Below, piece by piece: positions 1-8,432 of a DNA stretch of 64,000 bases; positions within the stretch are counted from its first letter, which is position 1, and each line of letters starts with the position of its first letter. Under the pieces are notes generated by a model. That model was not told where the DNA came from. It ran no database searches and saw only the letters and a list, made by a program, of their open reading frames with translations. The position numbers and the translations under genes were made by a program. The DNA is from Erwinia sp. E602 (lineage in GTDB: Bacteria > Pseudomonadota > Gammaproteobacteria > Enterobacterales > Enterobacteriaceae). The stretch lies in NCBI RefSeq assembly GCF_018141005.1, contig NZ_CP046582.1, positions 1,054,001 through 1,118,000 of the forward strand, in the 5' to 3' direction.

Positions 1-160
1 GTTCAGTGTTCAACGGGGATGGCAGCCGGCTGGTGCCTTTCCTGCGTCTGCGCAGGATACGCGGCGGGTTAACCGATGTCGTTCACCGTTCAACGGGGAG
101 GGCAACCGGCTGATGGCCTTCCCCCATCTGTAGCGGATATGCGCGCATTCACCGTTTATC
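1..160. repeat. Two degenerate 80-bp direct repeats
   Basis: The first 160 bases contain two imperfect copies of an 80-bp unit, starting at 1 and 81. Both begin GTTCA..GTTCAACGGGGA and share a GGC(A/G)ACCGGCTG-like core, then diverge. No convincing coding frame with a ribosome binding site runs through them. A third GTTCACCG-like start appears near 149, so the array may have been longer, and more copies may lie before the window. The rest of the stretch to 323 holds only the upstream region of pncC. Confidence 0.6.
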
Positions 161-323
161 TTACCGGCCTGCTGCTTTGTGCACCGTACCTTGAGAAAAA
201 TGTCCCTGCGCCGTAACCGCCCGTACTGCCGCTGAAGGCGCACCGCAAAATCTGCTTTCTCTGCACCGCCGGCCGGGGAAAGGTGCTACTCTTTCGCTCT
301 TCACGTTCGGCAGGAGGGAGAGC

Positions 324-818
324 ATGACCGATAACGAATTAAACCAACTGAGCGCCCGTCTGGGCCAGCGGCTGCAGGCCGAAGGTGCCAGCGTCACCGC
401 GGCGGAATCCTGCACCGGTGGCTGGATCGCCAAGGTGCTGACCGACATCGCCGGCAGCTCGGCCTGGTTCCAGCGCGGCTTTGTCACCTACAGCAACGAA
501 GCCAAGCAGCAGATGATCGGCGTCAGCGCCGCTGCGCTGGCGGAGCACGGCGCGGTGAGCGAAGCGGTGGTGCGTGAGATGGCACAGGGCGCGCTGCAGG
601 CGGCAGGCGCGGATTACGCGCTCTCGGTTAGCGGCATCGCCGGGCCGGACGGCGGCAGCGATGAAAAACCGGTCGGTACCGTCTGGTTTGGTTTCGCCAG
701 CGCCAGCGGGGAGGTGAGGGCAGAGCGCCGCCGGTTTAGCGGCGACCGTGAGGCGGTTCGTCGCCAGGCCACCGCCCACGCGCTACAGACGCTGCTCGAC
801 CACCTTTCTGCAAAATAG
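324..818 (+). CDS. pncC: Nicotinamide-nucleotide amidase PncC
   Basis: A 164-residue protein matching E. coli PncC (YgaD, 165 residues), the CinA C-terminal domain standing alone. The family deamidates nicotinamide mononucleotide to nicotinate mononucleotide in the cytoplasmic pyridine nucleotide salvage cycle. The sequence shows the family motifs AAESCTGGWIA near residue 26 and GIAGPDGGSDEKPVGTVWF near residue 108. The ATG follows a strong AGGAGGGAG Shine-Dalgarno at 312-320. It lies just ahead of recA in the same orientation, as in E. coli, but recA has its own promoter in the 95-bp gap. Confidence 0.95.
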   Translation: MTDNELNQLSARLGQRLQAEGASVTAAESCTGGWIAKVLTDIAGSSAWFQRGFVTYSNEAKQQMIGVSAAALAEHGAVSEAVVREMAQGALQAAGADYALSVSGIAGPDGGSDEKPVGTVWFGFASASGEVRAERRRFSGDREAVRRQATAHALQTLLDHLSAK

Positions 819-821
819 AGC

Positions 822-849
822 TTGATACTGTATGACCATACAGTATAAT
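822..849 (+). promoter_or_regulatory. recA promoter with overlapping LexA (SOS) box
   Basis: TTGATA at 822-827 and TATAAT at 844-849 are separated by 16 bp and form a near-consensus sigma-70 promoter. The LexA operator TACTGTATGACCATACAGTA (826-845) fills the spacer and has both CTGT and ACAG half-sites intact. LexA bound here would block RNA polymerase until RecA-stimulated self-cleavage. The arrangement is nearly identical to the E. coli recA operator. Confidence 0.96.
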
Positions 850-913
850 TAACGCATATTTTTGAACCAAAGCAGCGCCCGCGTATGCTTTACCCGCACG
901 ATCAGGAGTAGAA

Positions 914-1981
<1,068 letters not shown>

Positions 1982-2037
1982 TCCCTGGCGTGCTTATCAG
2001 CCGGTAAGCTGAGAGCCGCAGGCTGATAACCCAGATG

Positions 2038-2064
2038 AAAAGGAACGGTAACCCCGTTCCTTTT
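2038..2064 (+). terminator. Intrinsic terminator after recA
   Basis: AAAAGGAACGG and CCGTTCCTTTT pair around a TAACC loop, and the hairpin runs into seven T residues. It ends most recA transcripts; recX would depend on read-through or a weak promoter in the following 240 bases, as is known for E. coli. Confidence 0.88.
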
Positions 2065-2107
2065 TTTATGGCTCAGGCTGGCCCGCAAACCCACGCTTAC
2101 CCTTATG

Positions 2108-2193
2108 GTACCGGGATGCTACGCCATGACGCCGGATCCCCCTCTTTATCGCACCGGGTTACCACGCCATGACGCCGGATACCCGCCTTATCT
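2108..2193. repeat. Imperfect 43-bp tandem duplication between recA and recX
   Basis: Two copies of a 43-bp unit lie at 2108-2150 and 2151-2193. They share ACCGGG in phase and the exact core ACGCCATGACGCCGGAT. No gene is convincing in this gap. The sequence resembles decayed intergenic repeats rather than a regulatory site, and its role is unknown. Confidence 0.7.
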
Positions 2194-2301
2194 GTCGAAA
2201 AACGGCTGCTTCCGCCGGCTTGCCGTGATTTCTCCTCGCCAGGATTTTGCCCCGGCGTTACCCTTACCTCATTCACCGGCCTCAACACAGGGGAATACCC
2301 A

Positions 2302-2814
2302 ATGTCAGACTCCACCGCACGAAACCGACAGACCAAACTGCTGGAGCGGGCCACGCGTATTCTGGCCATGCGCGATCACAGCGAAAGCGAGTTCCGCCGT
2401 AAGCTGGTGATCTCAACCGAACGCGCCGCGCAGTTTGCAAAGCAGGAGACGCCGCCGGAACCGCTGAGCAGCGAGGAGATCGACCAGGTGGTGGCCTGGT
2501 GCTATCAGCACAACTGGCTGGACGACGCTCGCTTTGCCGAACGCTACCTGAGCTCGCGCAGCCGTAAGGGCTATGGGCCGCAGCGCATCCGCCTGGAACT
2601 GGGGCAGCGCGGGGTGGCGAAAGAGCTGATTGAACAGGCGATGTTTGCGGCGGAAATCGACTGGGCGCGCCAGGCGTTTGTGCTGGCGGAACGCAAGTTT
2701 GGCCTGCCTTTTCCCACCGACTGGAAGGAAAAGGCCAAAGTGCAGCGTTATCTGATGAGCAAAGGCTTCTTTAGCGAGGATATCCGCGCTATTTTCGCAA
2801 ATTTTGACGATTGA
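2302..2814 (+). CDS. recX: RecA regulatory protein RecX
   Basis: A 170-residue protein of the RecX family (E. coli 166). RecX binds within the RecA filament groove, caps or destabilises growing filaments and inhibits recombinase and coprotease activity. The family's tandem three-helix repeats are visible in segments such as AMRDHSESEFRRKL, WLDDARFAERYLSSR and KGYGPQRIRLELGQRGV. The start has only a modest Shine-Dalgarno (AGGGGAA at 2288-2294). The gap of about 320 bp to recA holds a strong terminator, so RecX is probably made at a much lower level than RecA. Confidence 0.96.
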   Translation: MSDSTARNRQTKLLERATRILAMRDHSESEFRRKLVISTERAAQFAKQETPPEPLSSEEIDQVVAWCYQHNWLDDARFAERYLSSRSRKGYGPQRIRLELGQRGVAKELIEQAMFAAEIDWARQAFVLAERKFGLPFPTDWKEKAKVQRYLMSKGFFSEDIRAIFANFDD

Positions 2815-2950
2815 CCCGCAATGGGATTTTACTTCCCCCGGAAGAAAATTTATCTTATTCACCACTTTTTGTTCGTGCGTCGCCGTTGCCGGCAGCAATA
2901 CCGGGCCGCCCAGACCACGAAACGTTCTTTAGCGTGATTCCAGGACAAAT

Positions 2951-5581
2951 ATGAGCAAGAGCACTGCGGAGATTCGTCAAGCGTTTCTCGACTTTTTCCA
3001 GAGTAAGGGACATCAGGTTGTAGCCAGTAGCTCCCTCGTCCCGCACAACGACCCGACGCTGCTGTTTACCAACGCCGGGATGAACCAGTTTAAAGACGTT
3101 TTCTTAGGCCAGGACAAGCGCAACTACTCGCGTGCCACCACCTCGCAGCGCTGCGTGCGCGCCGGCGGTAAGCATAACGATCTGGAAAACGTCGGCTATA
3201 CCGCGCGTCACCACACCTTCTTTGAAATGCTGGGCAACTTCAGCTTTGGTGACTACTTCAAGCCTGAAGCGATCGCCTACGCGTGGGAACTGCTGACCAG
3301 CCCTGAGTGGTTCGGCCTGCCGAAAGAGAAACTGTGGGTGACCGTCTACGAGACCGATGACGAAGCCTACGACATCTGGGAACAGAAGATCGGCGTGCCG
3401 CGCGAGCGCATTATCCGCATCGGCGACAACAAGGGCGGCGCTTACGCCTCCGATAACTTCTGGCAGATGGGCGATACCGGCCCGTGCGGCCCGTGCTCTG
3501 AGATCTTCTTTGACCACGGCGACCACATCTGGGGAGGCCCGCCGGGCAGCCCGGAAGAGGATGGCGACCGCTATATCGAGATCTGGAACATCGTCTTTAT
3601 GCAGTTCAACCGTCAGTCTGACGGCACCATGCAGCCGCTGCCGAAGCCATCGGTGGATACCGGTATGGGCCTTGAGCGTATCTCGGCGGTGCTGCAGCAT
3701 GTGAACTCTAACTACGAGATCGACCTGTTCGCTAAGCTGATTAAAGCGGTGGCCGCGGCGACCGGCGCGACCGACCTCAGCAACAAATCCCTGCGGGTGA
3801 TTGCTGACCACATCCGTTCCTGTGCCTTCCTGATCGCCGACGGCGTGATCCCGTCAAGCGAGAGCCGTGGCTACGTGCTGCGCCGCATCATTCGCCGCGC
3901 GGTGCGTCATGGCAATATGCTGGGCGCACAGGGTGCCTTCTTCTGGAAGCTGGTTGCCCCGCTGATTGAAGTGATGGGTGCTGCAGGAGAAGAGCTGCAG
4001 CGTCAGCAGGCGCAGGTTGAGCAGATTCTGAAAACCGAAGAAGAGCAGTTTGCCAAAACCCTTGAGCGCGGTCTGGCGCTGCTGGATGACGAGCTGGCGA
4101 ACCTGCAGGGCGATACCCTCGACGGTGACACCGTGTTCCGCCTGTACGACACCTTTGGTTTCCCGGTCGATCTGACCGCTGACGTGTGCCGCGAGCGCGA
4201 TCTGAAAATCGACGAAGCCGGCTTTGAACGCGCCATGGAGCAGCAGCGCCAGCGTGCCCGTGACGCCAGCGGCTTTGGTGCCGATTACAGCAACGTGATC
4301 CGTCTTGACGCAGCCACCGACTTCAAAGGCTACGAGCAGCAGGCGCTGACCGACGCTACGGTGACCGCCATCTTCGTTAACGGCGAAGCCGCTGATGAAA
4401 TCAGCGCCGGTCAGGAAGGCGTGGTGGTGCTGGACGAAACGCCGTTCTACGGTGAGTCGGGCGGCCAGGTGGGCGATACCGGTGAACTGAGCGCCGGTAA
4501 CGTCAGCTTCACGGTGACCGATACCCAAAAGTATGCCAAAGCGTTCGGCCATATCGGTAAGGTGAACAGCGGTACGCTGCGCGTGGGCGATCGCGTCGCA
4601 GCAACGATCGACGAACAGCGTCGTGGCCGTATTCGCCTGAACCACTCGGCGACCCACCTGCTGCACGAGGCGTTACGCCAGGTGCTGGGTGAGCACGTCG
4701 GTCAGAAAGGCTCGCTGGTTAATGATAAGTACCTGCGCTTTGACTTCTCGCATTTCGAAGCGATGAAGCCGCAGGAACTGCGTCAGGTTGAGGATATCGT
4801 CAACGCGCAGATCCGACGTAACCTGGCGATTGAAACCCAGGTGATGGATCTGGAAGAGGCGAAAGCGAAGGGCGCGATGGCGCTGTTCGGCGAGAAATAT
4901 GAGGACCGCGTGCGCGTGGTGGGCATGGAAGACTTCTCTACCGAGCTGTGCGGCGGTATTCACGCCAACCGGACCGGTGATATCGGCCTGTTCCGCATCC
5001 TTTCTGAGTCAGGCACCGCCGCCGGCGTGCGCCGTATTGAAGCGGTGACCGGCGCGGGCGCGCTGGCCCAGGTGGTCGGCCAGAGCGAGCAGCTGCAGGA
5101 TATTGCGCAGCTGGTAAAAGCCAACAGCAGCAACCTGAATGAAAAAGTTCGCGCGCTGCTCGACCATACCCGCGCACTGGAAAAAGAGCTGCAGCAGTTG
5201 AAAGATCAGCAGGCGGCGAAGGACAGTGCTTCACTGAGCAGCCAGGCGATCGCGCTGAAAGGCACCAGACTGTTGGTCAGCGCGCTGAACAACGTCGAGC
5301 CTAAGATGCTGCGTACCATGGTGGACGATCTGAAAAATCAGCTCGGCTCTGCGGTGATTGTGCTGGCAACGGTGGCCGACGGTAAGGTTTCTCTGATTGC
5401 CGGGGTGACCAAAGATCTGACCGATCGCGTTAAGGCCGGCGAGCTGGTGGGCGAACTGGCCCAGCAGGTTGGCGGTAAAGGCGGTGGTCGTCCGGATATG
5501 GCTCAGGCGGGTGGCACAGATGCTCAGGCACTGCCTGCGGCGCTGGCCGGCGTTGAGTCGTGGGTGGCAGCAAAACTGTAA
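2951..5581 (+). CDS. alaS: Alanyl-tRNA synthetase
   Basis: An 876-residue class II synthetase, the same length as E. coli AlaS, charging tRNA-Ala and clearing mischarged Ser and Gly. The N-terminal catalytic domain begins at once ([17 protein letters not shown]). The editing domain carries the zinc ligands: HSATH (His565 and His569) and CGGIH (Cys667 and His671). The C-terminal coiled coil and C-Ala domain ends with [15 protein letters not shown]. The ATG has AGGA five bases upstream. The 136-bp gap after recX is long enough for its own promoter. Order recX-alaS-csrA is as in E. coli. Confidence 0.98.
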   Translation: MSKSTAEIRQAFLDFFQSKGHQVVASSSLVPHNDPTLLFTNAGMNQFKDVFLGQDKRNYSRATTSQRCVRAGGKHNDLENVGYTARHHTFFEMLGNFSFGDYFKPEAIAYAWELLTSPEWFGLPKEKLWVTVYETDDEAYDIWEQKIGVPRERIIRIGDNKGGAYASDNFWQMGDTGPCGPCSEIFFDHGDHIWGGPPGSPEEDGDRYIEIWNIVFMQFNRQSDGTMQPLPKPSVDTGMGLERISAVLQHVNSNYEIDLFAKLIKAVAAATGATDLSNKSLRVIADHIRSCAFLIADGVIPSSESRGYVLRRIIRRAVRHGNMLGAQGAFFWKLVAPLIEVMGAAGEELQRQQAQVEQILKTEEEQFAKTLERGLALLDDELANLQGDTLDGDTVFRLYDTFGFPVDLTADVCRERDLKIDEAGFERAMEQQRQRARDASGFGADYSNVIRLDAATDFKGYEQQALTDATVTAIFVNGEAADEISAGQEGVVVLDETPFYGESGGQVGDTGELSAGNVSFTVTDTQKYAKAFGHIGKVNSGTLRVGDRVAATIDEQRRGRIRLNHSATHLLHEALRQVLGEHVGQKGSLVNDKYLRFDFSHFEAMKPQELRQVEDIVNAQIRRNLAIETQVMDLEEAKAKGAMALFGEKYEDRVRVVGMEDFSTELCGGIHANRTGDIGLFRILSESGTAAGVRRIEAVTGAGALAQVVGQSEQLQDIAQLVKANSSNLNEKVRALLDHTRALEKELQQLKDQQAAKDSASLSSQAIALKGTRLLVSALNNVEPKMLRTMVDDLKNQLGSAVIVLATVADGKVSLIAGVTKDLTDRVKAGELVGELAQQVGGKGGGRPDMAQAGGTDAQALPAALAGVESWVAAKL

Positions 5582-5608
5582 GACAATAATGAAGTACCGT
5601 GACAGAGG

Positions 5609-5629
5609 GCCGGAGACGCGTGCTCCGGC
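5609..5629 (+). terminator. Possible alaS terminator hairpin
   Basis: GCCGGAG and CTCCGGC pair perfectly around a 7-base loop 28 bases after the alaS stop. The following tract (GCTTTGG) is only weakly T-rich, so termination here may be inefficient or assisted. Confidence 0.45.
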
Positions 5630-5827
5630 GCTTTGGTAACGCGGTACGCCCGGTAATCATAAAGTCAGGTTGACGGTGGGCTTTTCGGCTAAACTAAATA
5701 TCAGCAGAATGTATTGGCAAGCAGGTGCACAAATGGTGTATTTGTCATAGTCTACATTTCGCGTTATATGATGGATAATGCCGGGGTACAGTTGACCCGA
5801 CTCTTTTAATCTTTCAAGGAGCAAAGA

Positions 5828-6013
5828 ATGCTTATTCTAACTCGTCGAGTTGGTGAGACCCTCATGATCGGTGATGAGGTGACTGTAACTGTGCTGGGTG
5901 TTAAAGGTAACCAGGTTCGTATCGGTGTGAACGCCCCTAAGGAAGTTTCGGTGCATCGCGAAGAAATTTATCAACGTATTCAGGCCGAAAAAACTCAGCC
6001 ATCGAGTTACTAA
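5828..6013 (+). CDS. csrA: Carbon storage regulator CsrA
   Basis: A 61-residue RNA-binding protein that is almost identical to E. coli CsrA. The dimer binds GGA motifs in mRNA leaders, repressing or stabilising messages for glycogen, biofilm, motility and virulence functions; the sRNAs CsrB and CsrC titrate it. Key residues are visible: the N-terminal strand [10 protein letters not shown] with Arg6 and Arg7, and [10 protein letters not shown] with Arg44. The AAGGAG Shine-Dalgarno at 5817-5822 itself contains GGA, consistent with the known autoregulation. The 246-bp upstream gap could hold the several promoters known for csrA. Confidence 0.98.
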   Translation: MLILTRRVGETLMIGDEVTVTVLGVKGNQVRIGVNAPKEVSVHREEIYQRIQAEKTQPSSY

Positions 6014-6020
6014 CGGATCC

Positions 6021-6048
6021 TGCGCCTCGCTCCCGGCAGCGAGGCGCA
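6021..6048 (+). terminator. Hairpin terminator after csrA
   Basis: A perfect 11-bp stem TGCGCCTCGCT/AGCGAGGCGCA with a CCCGGC loop starts 8 bases after the csrA stop. The T-tract (CTTTT at 6053-6057) is displaced by several bases, so it is probably a terminator of moderate strength. Confidence 0.7.
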
Positions 6049-6244
6049 ACCGCTTTTCCTGCTTTCTCCACTTTACTCAGAAACCTCTCCCCTGGCTCCA
6101 AAGTTCCAAATCCGCTGTTTCTTTTTAATCGTGTATCGCTTTCCCTGACTCAGAACGCCGCTGGCACGGTTAACGCAGCTAAAGGCATCGCTGAGGCCAT
6201 GCTATCGCTGCCTGGGACATTGCTGGAGGGCAGGGGGCAGGGTC

Positions 6245-6349
6245 GGCCGTTGGCGGGCAGATCGCCGGGTCGCCGTGAACACGGTCCCTGTGGGCTCGGA
6301 CGGCGCATCCCTGCGCCGTACGCCCGGCTAACCTGTCCCCCCAACGGCC
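6245..6349. repeat. Palindromic intergenic element (about 105 bp)
   Basis: Outer arms GGCCGTTGG (6245-6253) and CCAACGGCC (6341-6349) enclose two further hairpins. One is CCGTG-AA-CACGG (6273-6284); the other is ACGGCGC-ATCCCT-GCGCCGT (6300-6319). The nested layout, GC richness and lack of coding potential suggest a MITE-like or REP-like dispersed element. The family is not identified. Confidence 0.65.
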
Positions 6350-6408
6350 TCCCTCTAAGCTACTGAGTTGCTGTGCATAAAACATAAAAACCGTTCGATG
6401 CTGAATTT

Positions 6409-6478
6409 GGTTACTGGTTACTGGTTACTGGTTACTGGTTACTGGTTACTGAGTGCAGAGTGCAGAGTGCAGAGTGCA
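6409..6478. repeat. Back-to-back heptamer tandem arrays
   Basis: Six exact copies of GGTTACT (6409-6450) are followed without a gap by four exact copies of GAGTGCA (6451-6478), with a partial fifth (GAGTGA). Both units are 7 bp, so neither preserves a single reading phase. No gene reads through them. They look like slippage-prone simple repeats. Confidence 0.95.
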
Positions 6479-6533
6479 GAGTGACCGGATGGCACGATGT
6501 CGTTTTAAGGCAGCAACACGGCTCTTGAGGGCA

Positions 6534-6632
6534 ATCGGAGGGGATCCGGGTTAGCGGACCGTCGGGCACACGGACGTGCCCGGCCGAGCGCAGGGATGGT
6601 GTAGCGGGTCCGCGTTCCGGAACCCCTCCGAT
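6534..6632. repeat. Palindromic MITE-like element (99 bp)
   Basis: The terminal inverted repeats are ATCGGAGGGG (6534-6543) and CCCCTCCGAT (6623-6632). The arms continue inward with matching CCGG and GCGGACC/GGTCCGC blocks, so roughly 27 bases on each side pair. The centre carries its own hairpin, GGGCAC-ACGGAC-GTGCCC. There is no coding capacity. The right half is the start of the 120-bp tandem repeat that follows. Confidence 0.7.
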
Positions 6633-6900
6633 AAGCCGGGTACAGATTCTGCAGCGAACCTGTTCAGGGCTCTGTAGCCTCGTGCAAAGGACAGCGCTTC
6701 TTGCCCTGAGGCTGGATGGTGTAGCGGGTCCGCGTTCCGGAACCCCTCCGATAAGCCGGGTACAGATTCTGCAGCGAACCTGTTCAGGGCTCTGTAGCCT
6801 CGTGCAAAGGACAGCGCTTCTTGCCCTGAGGCTGGATGGTGTAGGGGGGCCGCGTTCCGGAGCCCCTCCGATAAGCCGGATGCAGATTCTGCAGCGAACC
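6601..6900. repeat. Perfect 120-bp tandem repeat, 2.5 copies
   Basis: Bases 6601-6720 and 6721-6840 are identical over 120 bp. A third copy follows for 60 bp (6841-6900) with a handful of substitutions. Each unit starts with the right arm of the palindrome at 6534-6632 and continues with a stretch containing TCTGCAGCGAACC and TTGCCCTGAGGCTGGATGG. Open frames across the block exist only because 120 is a multiple of three. The perfect identity suggests a recent duplication. Confidence 0.97.
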
Positions 6901-7174
6901 ATCTTTATCTGCCGCCATTAGCCGGTGTTAACACTGGATTGCCTGTTTTTTCCGCGATTCAGCAGCGGTGACTGATAATTACCGTACATTGGGGGTCTGT
7001 ATTCGGCTCTTTTTAATCGGAAAGGGGCCGCAAACCGGATTTTCTTTATCAGGATTTTGCGGCGGATAACGCACTGTTGCTGTTGATAAATCACCCTTTT
7101 TGTTCTCTAAGTCGCCATTTTGCGTGGCTTTTGTGCAAACAAACGCATTTGATTAAAAAAGCCTGAGAAATTGT
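6901..7174. other. Gene-free stretch before the tRNA cluster
   Basis: There is no supported gene here. The composition changes from the GC-rich repeat block to AT-richer DNA, and the last 40 bases (runs of A and T before 7175) could act as an UP element for the tRNA promoter. Confidence 0.5.
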
Positions 7175-7202
7175 TTGACTTACAACGCCCAGAAAGTAAT
7201 AT
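7175..7202 (+). promoter_or_regulatory. Promoter of the tRNA-Ser/tRNA-Arg cluster
   Basis: TTGACT (7175-7180) and TAATAT (7197-7202) are separated by 16 bp and followed by GTGCGCCACG. A GC-rich discriminator is typical of stringently controlled stable RNA promoters. The first tRNA starts 64 bases after the -10 element. Confidence 0.8.
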
Positions 7203-7266
7203 GTGCGCCACGCAGTGCCGATGAGCAGAAACAACGTTCTGAAGCACAACTCGAAAGAGTGCTAGT

Positions 7267-7359
7267 GGTGAGGTGGCCGAGAGGCTGAAGGCGCTCCCCT
7301 GCTAAGGGAGTATGCGGTCAAAAGCTGCATCCGGGGTTCGAATCCCCGCCTCACCGCCA
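7267..7359 (+). tRNA. serV: tRNA-Ser(GCU)
   Basis: A 93-nt class II tRNA with encoded CCA, essentially the same as E. coli serV. The acceptor stem GGTGAGG pairs with CCTCACC, the anticodon is GCT in CCCTGCTAAGGG, there is a long variable arm, and the T loop is GTTCGAATC. It reads AGC and AGU codons. It is the first gene of the cluster. Confidence 0.98.
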
Positions 7360-7363
7360 TTTT

Positions 7364-7440
7364 GCATCCATAGCTCAGCTGGATAGAGTACTCGGCTACG
7401 AACCGAGCGGTCGGAGGTTCGAATCCTCCTGGATGCACCA
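7364..7440 (+). tRNA. argV: tRNA-Arg(ACG), copy 1
   Basis: A 77-nt tRNA with encoded CCA. The acceptor arms GCATCCA and TGGATGC pair, and the anticodon ACG sits in CGGCTACGAACCG. The wobble A is normally deaminated to inosine by TadA, so it reads CGU, CGC and CGA. It lies 4 nt after tRNA-Ser, so the two share a precursor. The symbol is taken from E. coli by position. Confidence 0.97.
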
Positions 7441-7554
7441 TCTTCTTTCAGTGTGGCATTAGCGGCACTGAGTTTGGGGTAGTACCGATACAGCGTTAGC
7501 AGCCCTGTATCACGGTGAGTAGTCAGCACCCTGTGTAATACAAGAATTAGCGAT

Positions 7555-7631
7555 GCATCCATAGCTCAGCTGGATAGAGTACTCGGCTACGAACCGAGCG
7601 GTCGGAGGTTCGAATCCTCCTGGATGCACCA
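7555..7631 (+). tRNA. argY: tRNA-Arg(ACG), copy 2
   Basis: Identical over all 77 nt to the copy at 7364. The 114-nt spacer before it is unrelated to the other spacers of the cluster. The symbol is assigned by analogy with the E. coli argVYZQ set. Confidence 0.96.
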
Positions 7632-7759
7632 TCTTTCGAAGTACTGGTAGCAACCTCTACGGTTTAACCTTTCTCCGCAAGTGGCAGTGATTTTCTTCAG
7701 TATCTCCTCAGGTTTGTCGCATTATCTCCCTTATAGCTTTACCAAATAGCTTTACCGAC

Positions 7760-7836
7760 GCATCCATAGCTCAGCTGGATAGAGTACTCGGCTACGAACC
7801 GAGCGGTCGGAGGTTCGAATCCTCCTGGATGCACCA
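7760..7836 (+). tRNA. argZ: tRNA-Arg(ACG), copy 3
   Basis: Identical over 77 nt to the other Arg copies. Its 3' end and flank (7831-7856) are repeated exactly at 7965-7990 behind a tRNA-like remnant, which marks this copy as the likely source of that duplication. Confidence 0.96.
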
Positions 7837-7899
7837 TATTTTAGAAGTTTGGCAGCAACCTTGTTCTGGCAGAAAGCAGTAGTGTCAAAGCCAGCACAA

Positions 7900-7970
7900 A
7901 GGAGGATAACGTTGCTTCAGCAACGGCCCGCAGGGCGAGGCAAAGCCGAGTCATCCTCCTGGGTGCACCA
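7900..7970 (+). repeat. Cloverleaf-like element ending in a tRNA-Arg 3' tail
   Basis: AGGAGGAT (7900-7907) pairs with ATCCTCCT (7953-7960) to close a domain with three small arms. These are CGTTGC-TTCA-GCAACG (7910-7925), GCCC-GCA-GGGC (7926-7936) and GGC-AAA-GCC (7939-7947). The element ends in TCCTCCTGGGTGCACCA, one base off the 3' end of the neighbouring tRNA-Arg. It has no anticodon stem matching any tRNA, so it is not a functional tRNA. Because it lies within the tRNA transcript it may be processed by the tRNA 3'-end enzymes. Confidence 0.7.
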
Positions 7971-8053
7971 TATTTTAGAAGTTTGGCAGCTCTTACAGGC
8001 TTAAATGCAAGTCATTCTAATCTGCTCGCAGTACCCCCTCAGCAGTACCCAAT

Positions 8054-8130
8054 GCATCCATAGCTCAGCTGGATAGAGTACTCGGCTACGAACCGAGCGG
8101 TCGGAGGTTCGAATCCTCCTGGATGCACCA
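8054..8130 (+). tRNA. argQ: tRNA-Arg(ACG), copy 4
   Basis: The fourth identical 77-nt tRNA-Arg(ACG). It is followed by 64 nt of spacer and then by a second tRNA-tailed remnant at 8195-8230. Four copies of this tRNA are also found at the E. coli locus. Confidence 0.96.
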
Positions 8131-8194
8131 TATTACTCAAAGACCTTCGCGACCTTGTACTGGGATATTGCAGTTTATCGCAGCCAGCCACCGT

Positions 8195-8230
8195 GCGAGG
8201 CGAAGCCGAGTCATCCTCCTGGATGCACCA
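8195..8230 (+). repeat. 3'-half remnant of the cloverleaf-like tRNA-tail element
   Basis: This copy keeps the last third of the element at 7900-7970, GCGAGGC(G/A)AAGCCGAGTC, joined to the exact tRNA-Arg tail ATCCTCCTGGATGCACCA. The 5' half is missing, so no closed cloverleaf can form. It is probably the product of repeated duplication within the tRNA cluster. Confidence 0.75.
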
Positions 8231-8232
8231 TA

Positions 8233-8260
8233 CTGTCTCTGTCTCTGTCTCTGTCTCTGT
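8233..8260. repeat. Hexamer array (CTGTCT)4
   Basis: Four exact copies of CTGTCT plus a partial fifth start 2 nt after the last tRNA-like tail. The region 8231-8432 between the stable RNA cluster and yqaB is pyrimidine-rich and holds no other feature I can support; no strong intrinsic terminator for the tRNA operon is visible. Confidence 0.9.
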
Positions 8261-8432
8261 TATCTTCCTGCTTCACTATTCTTCATCATCGCTTTGTTCA
8301 TGCATTTTCCTCATTTTCTTCCGTCAGGCTAAATCCCTATACTATTCATGGCATTTGCGGATCCATGCTGACAGCGACATTTTCAGTGCTTTACGCTAAA
8401 GTGTGGTTTCCTCAATCAGGATGGGTAAGAGA

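Noticed and set aside
6601..6900. Possible CRISPR array
   Set aside because: The units are contiguous 120-bp copies with no unique spacers, and no cas genes are nearby.
6432..6902. A 156-codon minus-strand frame across the repeats after csrA
   Set aside because: It stays open only because the 120-bp repeat is a multiple of three; it starts and ends in repeat DNA and encodes a repeated low-complexity peptide.
7900..7970. A fifth tRNA-Arg or other tRNA gene
   Set aside because: Only the 3' tail matches a tRNA; arm lengths are wrong, and there is no D or anticodon loop signature.
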